Below, one piece after another: positions 8,069 to 16,439 of a stretch of 16,439 bases of DNA. Both the position numbers and the translations under genes were made by a program. The number at the start of each line of letters is the position of its first letter. The stretch's first letter is position 1. Under the pieces are notes generated by a model that ran no database searches, was not told the DNA's origin, and was given only the letters and a program-made list of their open reading frames with translations. This DNA is from Fragilaria radians (Eukaryota > Bacillariophyta > Fragilariophyceae > Fragilariales > Fragilariaceae), in NCBI GenBank assembly GCA_900642245.1, contig CAAAJI010000091.1, positions 189,647-206,085 of the forward strand, in the 5' to 3' direction.

Positions 8069-8899
8069 GGATTTGATCTATACAGGATGTCAAGATTGGT
8101 GTATGCAAACATCCTATCTGACCGTCAGCCGATTCATTTATCCTTATTTACCCCTAACCCACCTGTGCTGGACGGGGTTATGTTCTGCCCAAAACCTGTC
8201 GTTGTGCGACTCTAAAATTGCTACAAAAATGAAAGTGAGAATATAAATGATATTGACTTTCCACCCACTACAACATACTCTGATTTTTCACAAAGCGTTG
8301 ACTCTTCAACACAAGCAACATTGACTTGATGTTACAGCAAACATAACATTAATAACTTCTGCAATAATTCAGTAGAATCAGCAGCAACATGACTTTAACT
8401 CATAATAGCAATACAATAATAAGCCATAATGCCTATTTTTACATTTTCCCAATGTCAATGCAAAATAACTAGTAAAAAGTCACAGACTGTTCTTCAGTGA
8501 GGTATGTAAATTTTTGAATCCACCAATGCTATGTTAGATCAAGTCATAACGCCAAGTCTATTTGAAGGTAATCTTTGTAGAATAAAATTTGATAAATTCT
8601 TACTAGGCGATTGTAGACTTCATACACTGTAGATAGATTTTACTTCAAGAACATCATTCAACCGCAGGCAAACCCAGTGCAATATAGCAAAAGCTGATTA
8701 CGTAATGTAATGGCTCAAGTGTAACTCAATGCATCTGACAATTCACATACTTTGCATGCCCTGGAGTGGCAGCCATGAGGAAGAAGCATTGACGCCCACA
8801 ACGCAGTACCATTTTTTTGCAGGGAAGTCAAGGAATCTCATAAAAGGTGAATTTTATCATGAATAAAGAGTAAGCCAGCGCAACATCAGAAATTACAAA
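8069..8899. other. Stretch before the copia remnant, nothing clear
   Basis: This holds the 5' region of the F-box-like gene and AT-rich sequence. Gag and protease of the downstream copia element would be expected here, but I could not recognise a CCHC knuckle, a D-S/T-G protease site or a long terminal repeat. Confidence 0.45.
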
Positions 8900-8945
8900 G
8901 GAGGAAGATATATTGCCACATAAACCTGACGTACAGCTCCATTGC

Positions 8946-9443
8946 TGGCACTAAAAATTGAATCATCTTTCTGCAAAAAGATGATAGAAATGGTAAACTG
9001 GAGGTTGATACTAAGGAAATTGACCAAGTATCAAATGCCTGAGTGTCCTAGATGCCTCTCCGGTCTTAGTAACACAACAACTCTGGAGAAGCAAAAGAAC
9101 AAAGGAGGCAACACCTGCCAAAAACTCAGAATCTCCAAAAAGATTGGGGAGAATGGATGGTTGAATCTACAACTCCAGGATTTATTCCTCTAGTGAAAGA
9201 ATGTCTGACCGTTAAATGATGTATAGAAGCAACAGTCAATGGCAGATTTGGGGAGGCTGTCTCCAAGGTAGAAGTCCTCAAGTAAGGACAAACAGTATCT
9301 TTCTGCAGTATCACGAGCATTCCAGAATGCTGTTGCTAAATGGAGACCAAGTATGCTTCAGGATCAGACCAGAGCAAGGATCCTTCATGCTCAAGGAAAT
9401 GTCCCAACGCTATTAGAGCGCATCTGTGGCCCTACCCTATCAT
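8946..9443 (+). pseudogene. Copia integrase fragment (zinc-binding region and core)
   Basis: At 8946-8966 the reading W-H, stop, K-L-N-H-L-S supplies the two histidines of the HHCC zinc region. It continues in another frame as KKMIEMVNWRLILRKLTKYQ and ends with the two cysteines in ECPRC (9044-9055). The core start, with GEWMVESTTPGFIPLVKECL, lies at 9148-9207 in a third frame. A later piece (9281-9443) matches the end of the core: FQNAVAKWRPSMLQDQTRAR, then ILHAQG. The middle of the core, where the second catalytic Asp should be, is missing or unreadable. This cannot encode an active enzyme. Confidence 0.8.
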
Positions 9444-9642
9444 GATTGAAAATGATGTATAAAATCAACTCTAAGAAGGAACATGGCTAATTATGGAGGC
9501 TTTACCCGAAAAGGCCCTACCATATTTTTTGATTTATGTTGCCATCAAGGATTGTTTTGATCCACAGGTTCAATTGGGAGGAGAAATTACTTAAGTTGAT
9601 TCTAGAGACCCTGATACCATATATTAAGTTGAAATCATGAAA

Positions 9643-10215
9643 GAGCCTACCAGGGATCACTTCCTGAAAGCTATTTGACAAGAGGTAGAAAATCACACCA
9701 TGAATCATGGTTCCAAGGTAAAAGCTCCAGAGGGAGTTCAAAAACCTCACGTTTATCCAGAGCAACACAGCAAAAGCAATAAACATAAACACAAAGGTTT
9801 GCAAATAGAAAGCTTGATAAAAATTGATGGCACCAAGCAGTAGGCTGGGATCAACTATTGGGAGCTTTCGCCCATCAGGCTGGTGCTTATTGCAACTCCC
9901 TTAAAACAACGCTCCACAATATAAATCGACTTTTTACTTGCGTATACATCGACAGATTTAGTGCAAACTTTGCATGAAGATTTTTAAGGGATTTGAAGTA
10001 AATGGAGGCAATGGAGAACATCTTCTCAAACTTGAAAGGAATTTGGTCGTGTTAAGCAAGCTGGTTGTCTGCAGATCATTCCATTGGCAAACAAACTGAA
10101 GGAAGTTGGAGCCAAAGCCAGCTCCGTTGAATAGTATGTATTCTGCAAAAGCAACTATAAAATTTAGCACAGATGATTCCATTTTGGTAGGTCTAGAACA
10201 TTAAGAATAGGACGC
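9643..10215 (+). pseudogene. Copia reverse-transcriptase fragment
   Basis: From 9643 the frame reads EPTRDHFLKAI, stop, QEVENHTMNHGSKV, the start of the copia reverse-transcriptase domain. It continues with GINYWELSPIRLVLI, then IDFLLAYTSTDLVQTLHEDF near 9849-9990, with several stops. About ten residues that normally separate YWE from IRL seem deleted. At about 10040-10160 a shifted frame gives RVKQAGCLQIIPLANKLKEV and SVE-YVFC. A third frame carries TDDSIL with the paired aspartates at 10172-10177, equivalent to the catalytic YxDD box (here T in place of the usual V/Y region). It is broken by many lesions. Confidence 0.8.
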
Positions 10216-10607
10216 TATGGACGTGACAGATTTTGAAGTCAAAAAGGTGCTATTAACCTTTTGACCCAAACGGATATACAATTTTAAAGAGAATTTCAAT
10301 ATTTTTACTTTCCCCAATTGGACGAAACACGTATTATTGTGGATTAAATGCAATCACTGCACGCCTGATTGTCGTGCCAATTCAATATAACATTCTCGCA
10401 GTATGTGTTAACACTGTCACCGGGGGTTTAGCTCAACTTCCGCTTTCGTAGTATGTTGTACTTAATGCGCGTAGATTTCAAAAGTGCTAGTTGTAGTGAC
10501 TATTTATAGCTCGTACAAAAATCGTTGACAAATATGCCTCGTCTAAAGATGCAACGAAGCAAAGGTATCGCTGCTCCGGACAAATTTGAAGAGTTTCATA
10601 GGGTTGA

Positions 10608-12174
10608 ATGCGAAAAACATTGGTCTCGATTCTCAGGAAAGCGCTTAATAGGCCAATCGCACTGATATTTAACCTCTCTTTATTTTCGATTGTTTTTTTA
10701 TGCTGGATAGGACAACCTAGTTTCAACATTGGCGATGGTTCAGATTTCGATAATGGAGTTCCCCTTAAAGATGACCAATCCACTGGACTCGCGGGATTTT
10801 CATCTGTCATTGGAGGGGAAAACAAAATTGTTAGACTCTATCCCTCACAGAACACTAATGTGAGTGAAAATCCCCAGAACTTTTCAATCGTTGGTAATTC
10901 TGAAAATGACGATGCAGGAAAGCTGAATAACAACAACGAGATGCAATTTGATACTACTGTTTTGAATCAAAGAAATGAAATTGAATCAACATTTGTGAAT
11001 GATTTTACGATATCACCTGAAGCAAAACCAAGTCAATATTATTCGTGGTCAGCCGAAGGAATTGAGTTTACACCTCTGCTTCGGTTTATGAATGATACAT
11101 TCTTCCATAATAATGTATCAGAACAAAATTGGTATGAGCGTGGCTATGGGCCGATTATTGGTTTCGTGACAACGATAACCAATACATCGAAGGCCAAAAA
11201 TTTGGTTTCCGAGGTCTGTGACAAGATTACGAGCACCAGAATTTAGGATAAGACTCAAGAACCTTTACCCTCACTTTCATCAAGCGGTAACAGTAACATT
11301 ACATCGGCACGCTAAATTCCACGCAATTTGGAATGCACTACTACGGGGTAAATCCTTTCCGTTCCTCCTGCAGCTTGATGATTTCACAGGATGTCTCAAA
11401 GATAACTACAAAATGCCAAGCTTGATTGGAAACGAAGTAAAATCATTGCCGATATTGACCATGGCTCGGGAAGTAGGATGTCCATATTATTTTCCCATCC
11501 CCTCTTATGCTTCTTACAAATACTCAGCTATACCAAAGCATGAATCGTGGGATACAGTTTTCACGAACTGGTCAAGTACATACATGGCAATGAAAGAAAA
11601 GATTCCGAAAGTTTTTTGGCGGGGTAGCTGTACTGGTAAACCTCACCGGCGTAAGTTCATCAACAAAGCCATGCGCAAACCACATCTAGATTGCAAAATG
11701 ACAATGGATTGCAATTTCAGAAGTCATGCAAGCAACGTGAAGCCGCTTGAGGAGTCCATGAAGTATAGAGCAGTCTTTGATATTGATGGAAACTCATGGT
11801 CGGAACGTTTCAGTAGACTTATGTGTTACAACTCAGTGGTAATAAAGGTAAATACCAATCCAGACTTCGAAGAGTATTACATGCCAGATTTAATTCCTGG
11901 TGTGCATTATCTCCCTGCGTCGCTAGAGAATTTTACCAAGGTAGCCTTATGGGCTGTTCAAAACTCATCCGTTAATACCATGATGCAGATTGTGAGAAAT
12001 GCCAATTCGTGGTGTAAAGGGAAATTGCAGCATGATGTCTTGAATTTCGATTTTTTGAGTACACTAAATGGTTATTTAGAGGGACTTTTCGTGAATGATA
12101 ACAATTGGATTGATCGATGGAGTATGGTGAAGAGTATATACTTGAGTACACAGCCATATGCTTTGCGACCTTGA
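10608..12174 (+). CDS. GT90 (CAP10/POGLUT-like) Golgi glycosyltransferase, with a frame break
   Basis: The N-terminus (MRKTLVSILRKALNRPIALI) has positive residues followed by one hydrophobic anchor (about residues 18-35), so it is a type II membrane protein with the catalytic part in the ER/Golgi lumen. A variable Asn-rich stem with N-glycosylation sequons follows. The catalytic domain carries PFLLQLDDFTGC, then CPYYFPIPSYASY, the VFWRGSCTGK loop (about 11611-11640) and RAVFDIDGNSWSERFSRL (about 11767-11820), the GT90 hallmark that binds the nucleotide sugar, and ends with WIDRW. GT90 enzymes transfer glucose or xylose to proteins or polysaccharides; the substrate here is unknown. The first frame (from ATG 10608) ends at TAG 11244-11246, while the conserved domain runs in the next frame. 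They overlap at about 11216-11246. The switch needs one surplus base removed (for example in AAAAA at 11195-11199) or a weak 73-nt intron at 11161-11233. Confidence 0.83.
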
Positions 12175-13625
12175 TACAATTCATCAATACATACCTTGAA
12201 TTAATGCTTTGCTATTTATATCAAAATTCTGAATAAAACAGTAGCTGGCGTTTCCTTTGCTATGCAGATGTAACTGTAAAAGGAAGAATCTGGAAAGTTT
12301 TTCTGAAATGAATGGTTTTCCTTCTTATATCTGCTTTGCAATGTTTCTAGGATTCGAAACAAGTAGTATGAAATAGAACTATTTGTTTTGTTTGGTGGAT
12401 GGGCATCTCATGAATCAAAATCCAAAGTATTAAGACAGGACAGTTGATAAGAATTAATTGATAAATGTATGCCCCAAGTAATGCTTTTGGTCTTATCCAA
12501 AAGACAAGTATTGGTTTGGTGCTTCAGCATTTTCTCTTTTTGCAGAATTGATCTTTATAAATCTGTCATGTACCATACAAAGTCGAATCCTTGCGCCCAG
12601 TAGAAATTCAGATAAACTGTCATTGAAATCGAAACTGATGATGATCAAAATTTAACGTCTAATTTGAAATATCTCAATACATGAAGTATTTCAACGCATT
12701 AGTTATTTTTACTGAGATTTTTTGCCAAACCTCCAGACGCAAATCCTAAACCTCTTCATACCATACTTTTTCTCTCTTATCAGGAATAACAATGCTGTAA
12801 ATGTTGAAATTTTAAAGAAGACCCTTGGATGACACTTTGCTTCCTCATCTAGATTCCATCTCATTTTGTTCATTGTGCAGCATCCAAAGGATTAGTATTG
12901 CTCCATTATCTTGATGGATTAGACCGAAAAGGACAACATGCAATTATTGAATGTGATAGGTAAGCATCTGTATAATAATATTTTGGGGGTAAATTGTCTT
13001 TGAGTCAGTGAAAAATGCAAAATGACAATAGTGATAGAGCCTTTGCCATCATGCACTAGATATTTATTTCATAGATTGAAAGTCCCAACCGCCCTTGAAT
13101 CTTTGTGGCGCTGTGCTACACAGTAACTTGCCTCAGTTGCATCACTTGTGTCACGGGCCCCGCGCATCGTGCGGATGGTTTTTGAAATAAGGAATTGAGG
13201 AAATGCAAACTTTAGTCAATGCAAACATTATTTGCTGGACAATTGCGACTTCTGGAACAACGTCTATTGCACCTAATGCAACCTCCAACAAGACTGGTTT
13301 CGCAATTACAACAATTAGGAAGTGTAAACAGGGCTATAGAAAGATAAGACGTCATTTGAGGGGACATATGCCTTCCCATTTGGTGTACCAGTCTATTGCA
13401 GAAGTGCATAATGTGCAATGTGCAAAGCATGACGCTGCAAGATGTCATTTAAGATAGAGTTTTGTGTTTTTCACTATGTTTTATTCCGCATTGGACCCCA
13501 ATATCAATTAAAAGTGGATAGGGCTTATCTTTGTTTGTCAGAAAAATAAGGTTAAATCTTAGCAAGGTATATCAGCTTGCTATTTACAATTAAAGATAAA
13601 GGAATACGATTTAAAGCTAATTGCC
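12175..13625. other. Long 3' intergenic stretch with one exon-like frame
   Basis: These 1.45 kb separate two convergent genes. A 33-codon open stretch at about 12861-12962 (HFVHCAASKGLVLLHYLDGL and a few more residues) looks protein-like and is followed by a good donor (GTAAGC), but I could not find a convincing neighbouring exon. Overlapping frames on both strands at 13203-13457 show no known domain. A short GC-rich patch with GGGCCC lies at about 13154-13180. No RNA gene was seen. Confidence 0.45.
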
Positions 13626-14369
13626 CTATACAATAGTGATTTCAACGATTTCTTGCGAGTTAGCTGGCCCCATTTCCGTAAAGTGGCTCGTTGTAAATAC
13701 AAACTCGCTGACGGTTTTCATCGATTTTAATGTTTCAACATTATCATAGTGAATTTCGCTGAGACATATGACCCCTTCTCTCTTTGGCGTTGACGTTGGT
13801 GTTGGGTATCTGCATAGTACAAGTATTGAAGATATTAACCAGACAAGCGCTGCTCCGATGTTTGTGCTACTGCCATAAAAAAGGTTGCACTCATTTTCCT
13901 TATCAATGCATATTGGCATCCCGAACCACAAGAATGAAAGTGATTGAAAGAGAAAAGCTATCATGACTTGATAGCCCAAGAGTCACCAGAAAGCTCGAGA
14001 AAAAGTGCAACAAATGCTCAACCAAAAGAAAAATGCAGAGGCACCGCCAATAACAACTGCCAAGAAAGCAAACGCTTTTGCTGTATGCCAATAAGCGTCT
14101 AGAAATTCGGTTTCATATTCCTTGCACTCTCCAGAATAGTTTATAGACCATGAGTCTGTCTCGTCGTCATAGATTGGTTCTCTGTATGCGACAAAACCAA
14201 TCTGTAAAAAAGGGACATTTGACTCCTTTTGGCTGGTTATTTTGGACACAATAGGCCCCGAGACAGTGGAGTAGTCGCAAAAATCTTTTGATATCGAAGC
14301 TATCCATCCGATCGTACTTAACAATGCAGGTAACAGGGAGTAGGCACCATGTCGTAGTATTCTTGCCAT
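13626..14369 (-). pseudogene. Claudin-like four-helix membrane protein with an in-frame TGA
   Basis: Starting at ATG 14369, the frame has helix 1 (YSLLPALLSTIGWIASI), a luminal or extracellular loop with paired cysteines (FCDYS ... GECKEYE) and the segment LQIGFVAYRE, then helix 2 (AFAFLAVVIGGASAFFFWL). A TGA at 13985-13983 follows FSRAFW. In the same frame the protein continues with LLGYQVMIAFLFQSLSFLWF (helix 3), a short loop with cysteines, helix 4 (IGAALVWLISSILVL) and a cytosolic tail to TAG at about 13626. The whole has the topology of claudin/PMP22-like proteins expanded in diatoms; the role is unknown. Since the frame and topology continue past the TGA, it is best read as a recent nonsense change (CGA or TGG to TGA) or an error. 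TGA is used as the stop of the GT90 gene, so it is not a sense codon here. If real, only a 128-residue two-helix product is made. Confidence 0.68.
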
Positions 14370-15090
14370 ATTAGCCTAACATCGCGTCAGTAACTGAAAA
14401 GTGAAATCCTACTTTACAAATGAATCTACGGATAGCGAGCTTCGCCAAAGGGATTCAACTTACCGGTTGCTTCAATTGAAGGAAAACAGTTATGTTGCAC
14501 TAATGAATTTTGTTACCCTAGATTTAGTCGTGATTCCATTGTAGCAACTCAATCTACGACGCTGACGACAGGAATGGTACTTTCCTGTGGAACAACCGTA
14601 GGCACATACGAACTCAAGAATTTTGAGTTGATTCAAATCAAGATCTGAAAAATAATTGTTATTTTAAAAATCAGGGTCCATGAAATAAATTTGATGTTAT
14701 ACCCAACTTGAGAACGATTCTGTGATTAAGCTCACCATTAACCTTGAATGTGTCCACTAATACAAGATTTGAATCAAAATTATTTTTCATTCTTGTCGTT
14801 TAAAAGAGTTGATAATGCTTTCTCTCTTTTTGATAATGTTGCGTGATCGAGAAGCCATTCCCGATGAAGGTTACAAACAAGAGGGGTGAGGAGATGAATG
14901 TGCGTTTTACATGAGATTTACCATTGTCGCGGAATACACGTTGCTTTTTAGATTGAAACCTTAGAGCTTTGCAAAGATGACGCTTTAAATGAATTAATCG
15001 GACTTTCAATATAACAAAGAGTAATGTTATGAGCCAATCAAGCGGTTTATGTAGTCATATTAGCTATTTTAAACTTAAATTGAGGTTGTT

Positions 15091-15256
15091 GAGAAGAGAA
15101 GTAAGAGAGAGAAAGGCAAGCGTTGAAAAAGGAGTCAAGTTTTAATGAAGAAGAGAAAAAAGAAAGGCAGGTGCTTGGAGGAAAATGAAGAGAGGCAAGA
15201 CTTTGGAGATAAACCAAAATGGTACTGAATAAGAAAGTATAGAAAGAAAGAAAAGT
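15091..15256 (+). repeat. Purine-rich (GA) tract
   Basis: For about 165 bases the plus strand is mostly A and G, with runs such as gagaagagaa, gtaagagagagaaagg, gaagaagagaaaaaagaaag and agaaagaaagaaaag. The asymmetry is strong compared with the flanks. Such tracts occur in promoters and may exclude nucleosomes or form triplex DNA. Confidence 0.75.
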
Positions 15257-15272
15257 GTAAACAATAGATGAT

Positions 15273-15286
15273 CCGGAATTTTCCGG
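15273..15286. repeat. Perfect 14-bp palindrome CCGGAATTTTCCGG
   Basis: CCGGAA and TTCCGG flank a central TT. It lies 21 bp before a second palindrome of similar design (15308-15320). Confidence 0.8.
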
Positions 15287-15307
15287 CTTTTTGCTGCTGA
15301 CTCCGGT

Positions 15308-15320
15308 CCGTAATTTACGG
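15308..15320. repeat. Perfect 13-bp palindrome CCGTAATTTACGG
   Basis: CCGTAA and TTACGG flank one central T. Like the palindrome at 15273-15286 it has CCG/CGG ends and an A/T core, so the two could be paired sites for one dimeric protein or remnants of one repeat family. Confidence 0.8.
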
Positions 15321-15664
15321 GCTCTGGCTTGCTAAGATTGTCAGTTCCCGTTAAAAAATATGGATGGTTGCTTGTATTAATCTGACTGGAAAGTTCAATT
15401 TATCTGCCAATCTATTAGATCGTTTGTTATGTAAATCTCATTTTGGAATAAATAGATGTGTTTCAGACTTTCTTAGATGATTTAGCATTTTCTTGATGAT
15501 TCCTTGCATTACCATTTCTTTTTCACATTGTAATTATAAATCCTTTATACCTTATTTGTATTCTCTTGTGCTTTGCTTCTGGTTGTTTGTATCTGACATG
15601 ACTTTCTATAATGTCTATTATTCATCTGATGTGAATGGTTTGCTCGAAGGTGGAAATACATTTA

Positions 15665-15722
15665 AAAATACGTTAACGCTAGTTCGTATACTGTAAAATA
15701 CGTTAACGCTAGTTCGTATACT
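15665..15722. repeat. Perfect 28-bp tandem duplication (period 30)
   Basis: Bases 15665-15692 (from aaaatacgttaacgctag to tatact) are repeated exactly at 15695-15722, with two bases between. Each copy can fold (ATACG with CGTAT, AAC with GTT, loop GCTA) with a TT bulge. The pair ends 44 bases before the aminotransferase ATG. Confidence 0.95.
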
Positions 15723-15738
15723 ATTTTACAAAAATAGT
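15720..15738. repeat. Perfect 8-bp hairpin just upstream of the aminotransferase start
   Basis: ACTATTTT (15720-15727) and AAAATAGT (15731-15738) flank an ACA loop. It starts in the last bases of the 28-bp duplication and ends 28 bases before the ATG, so it may lie in the 5' UTR. It is AT-rich, so the stem is weak. Confidence 0.6.
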
Positions 15739-15765
15739 TCGAAACACCCTAACATACAAACGCCT

Positions 15766-16439
15766 ATGCATGCATGTTGTGCCAGTCCTTTGAAACTTTG
15801 CCATATAGCTGCAAGGAGACTCAGATTTCGTGGTGAAAGAGTTAGGGTACATTCATCTAAAGTTGAAGGTTACGTATCCATTGGATCCTTTCATTCGGAA
15901 AATGTCGAAGAACTATTACGCTTGCCAGACGATCAGTACATACCTCCACTTTTGCCCTTTGATTCCTTACCCATTACGTCGGAATTTGTCATGAAAGAAC
16001 AACAAAAACAACAAAGTCTGGCCGGGGAAGAAAATTGGACATTCCTGAATCACGGTGCCTTTGGTGCATCTTTGAAATGTGGATATGATCGAGCTCAACA
16101 ATGGAGATTACATTTAGAATGCCAACCTCTTCGCTTTTTTGATAGAGACTTACTGCCACACTTGGTTTATGGGGCACGGAAATTGGCACAATTTGTAAAT
16201 GCTGAACGAGATGGGATCGCATTATTACCGAATGTGACATCAGGTTTGAATTCTGTTCTCTCCGGATATGCTCGAGTTCATTCCTCTTCTCTCTCATCCT
16301 CGTGTAATGATAAACTCCCCAAAATTCTTCTATGGGATGTTTCCTATGGAAGTGTCAAGAAAATGGCAAGCCAATACTGTAACAACAATATCATAGAAAT
16401 ACCTCTCTTGCATCCCAAGTATCAGGATCAAATGGGACA
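15766..16439 (+). CDS. Class V aminotransferase (isopenicillin-N-epimerase-like), N-terminal part
   Basis: The frame is open from ATG 15766 (first ATG after the in-frame TAA at 15694) to the window end: 224 codons, with the 3' part outside. From residue 91 it shows the class V (fold type I, PLP-dependent) pattern: WTFLNHGAFGASLKCGYDRA, then PLRFFDRDLLPHLVYGARKL, ALLPNVTSGLNSVLSGYARV and ILLWDVSYGSVKKMA, where the Asp belongs to the cofactor-contacting strand. These match the isopenicillin N epimerase / cysteine-desulfurase-like branch. The PLP-binding lysine lies beyond the window. About 90 residues precede the family core; their start is basic and low in acid (LKLCHIAARRLRFRGERVRV), which could be a mitochondrial presequence. 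The reaction cannot be set from this part; the name epimerase is by fold only, not evidence of antibiotic synthesis. Confidence 0.88.
   Translation, partial: MHACCASPLKLCHIAARRLRFRGERVRVHSSKVEGYVSIGSFHSENVEELLRLPDDQYIPPLLPFDSLPITSEFVMKEQQKQQSLAGEENWTFLNHGAFGASLKCGYDRAQQWRLHLECQPLRFFDRDLLPHLVYGARKLAQFVNAERDGIALLPNVTSGLNSVLSGYARVHSSSLSSSCNDKLPKILLWDVSYGSVKKMASQYCNNNIIEIPLLHPKYQDQMG

Larger units (their letters stand above)
8900..10260 (+). mobile_element. Decayed Ty1/copia retrotransposon (CoDi-like) pol remnant
   Basis: No frame here is longer than about 95 codons, yet reading the plus strand across all three frames gives the copia pol order. The pieces are: a pre-integrase zinc region (W-H, L-N-H-L-S, then MPECPRC); the integrase core start (ESTTPGFIPLVKECLTVK); its C-terminal part (AFQNAVAKW, LQDQTRARILHAQG, HLWPY); and the reverse transcriptase (DHFLKAI, EVENHTMNHG, GINYWELSPIRLVLI, IDFLLAYTSTDL, then TDDSILVG). 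Stops and frame changes fall every 20-80 codons, so it is non-functional and old. RNase H and both long terminal repeats were not found, so it is truncated or eroded at the ends. The borders given are approximate. It sits between the F-box-like and GT90 genes. Confidence 0.85.
14370..15765. other. Divergent intergenic region between the claudin-like and aminotransferase genes
   Basis: There is no convincing gene in these 1.4 kb; the open frames at 14800-15009 (minus) and 15493-15696 (plus) are short and hydrophobic or basic without known motifs. The right part is unusually structured: a purine-rich tract (15091-15256), two palindromes (15273-15320), a 28-bp tandem duplication (15665-15722) and a perfect hairpin (15720-15738), described separately. 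Confidence 0.5.

Noticed and set aside
8942..9804. Small genes at 8942-9193, 9216-9416 and 9517-9804 (minus).
   Set aside because: The plus frames are pieces of the decayed copia pol and the minus frame is the complement of its reverse-transcriptase part.
13203..13457. Genes in the overlapping plus and minus frames.
   Set aside because: The frames are under 90 codons, overlap on opposite strands, and carry no recognisable motif; a Cys-rich minus reading alone is not enough.
13983..13985. Selenocysteine at the in-frame TGA.
   Set aside because: No recoding element was seen, the position is a helix-flanking loop, and the expected residue in related proteins is not Cys-like.
1..16439. tRNA, rRNA or CRISPR features.
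   Set aside because: No T-loop/acceptor combination, rRNA-like block or regularly spaced repeat array was seen.
15766..16439. A secondary-metabolite (beta-lactam) gene based on the isopenicillin N epimerase likeness.
   Set aside because: The class V aminotransferase fold serves many reactions, no biosynthetic neighbours are present, and the catalytic lysine is outside the window.

Overview
The window reads as nuclear DNA of a diatom or a close stramenopile relative. It is AT-rich, with well-spaced genes on both strands. The pointers are: a bZIP factor whose basic region (RLARNRASARLRRLRKKNL) has the stramenopile style, with a glutamine-rich N-terminus and one 81-nt GT-AG intron; a GT90-type Golgi glycosyltransferase; a four-helix claudin-like membrane protein; a decayed Ty1/copia element resembling diatom (CoDi) copia elements; and a nuclear gene for mitochondrial ribosomal protein uL17. 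The diatom assignment is an inference from family recognition, not from a search.

Layout, left to right. The 3' end of an EamA/DMT transporter (+, 3-492, with a frame break near 117-120) converges on mitochondrial L17 (-, 644-1171). The 150 bp between them carries a 62-bp duplication with a 79-bp period that copies the L17 stop codon and 3' end. A gene-poor stretch (1247-3416) precedes a small secreted beta-sandwich-type protein (+, 3417-3902). Another gene-free stretch holds several hairpins and a TGACGT-type site just upstream of the two-exon bZIP gene (+, 5255-6940). Only 75 bp after its stop lies the stop of a convergent F-box-like gene (-, 7016-8068). Next is a heavily mutated copia pol remnant (+, about 8900-10260) with recognisable integrase and reverse-transcriptase pieces spread over all three frames. 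A GT90 gene follows (+, 10608-12174, with a frame break near 11185-11230), then 1.45 kb without a clear gene. A claudin-like four-helix gene (-, 13626-14369) has an in-frame TGA between helices 2 and 3. A 1.4-kb divergent intergenic region contains a purine-rich tract, two perfect palindromes and a 28-bp tandem duplication. It leads into the 5' part of a class V aminotransferase (+, 15766 to the window end).

The genes do not form a pathway or operon; they look like an ordinary eukaryotic neighbourhood. I did not find a new multi-gene system. The points most worth checking are the three independent reading-frame lesions (EamA, GT90, claudin-like), the bZIP intron that separates DNA-binding from dimerisation sequence, the duplicated L17 3' end, the hidden copia remnant, and the structured repeats upstream of the bZIP and aminotransferase genes.
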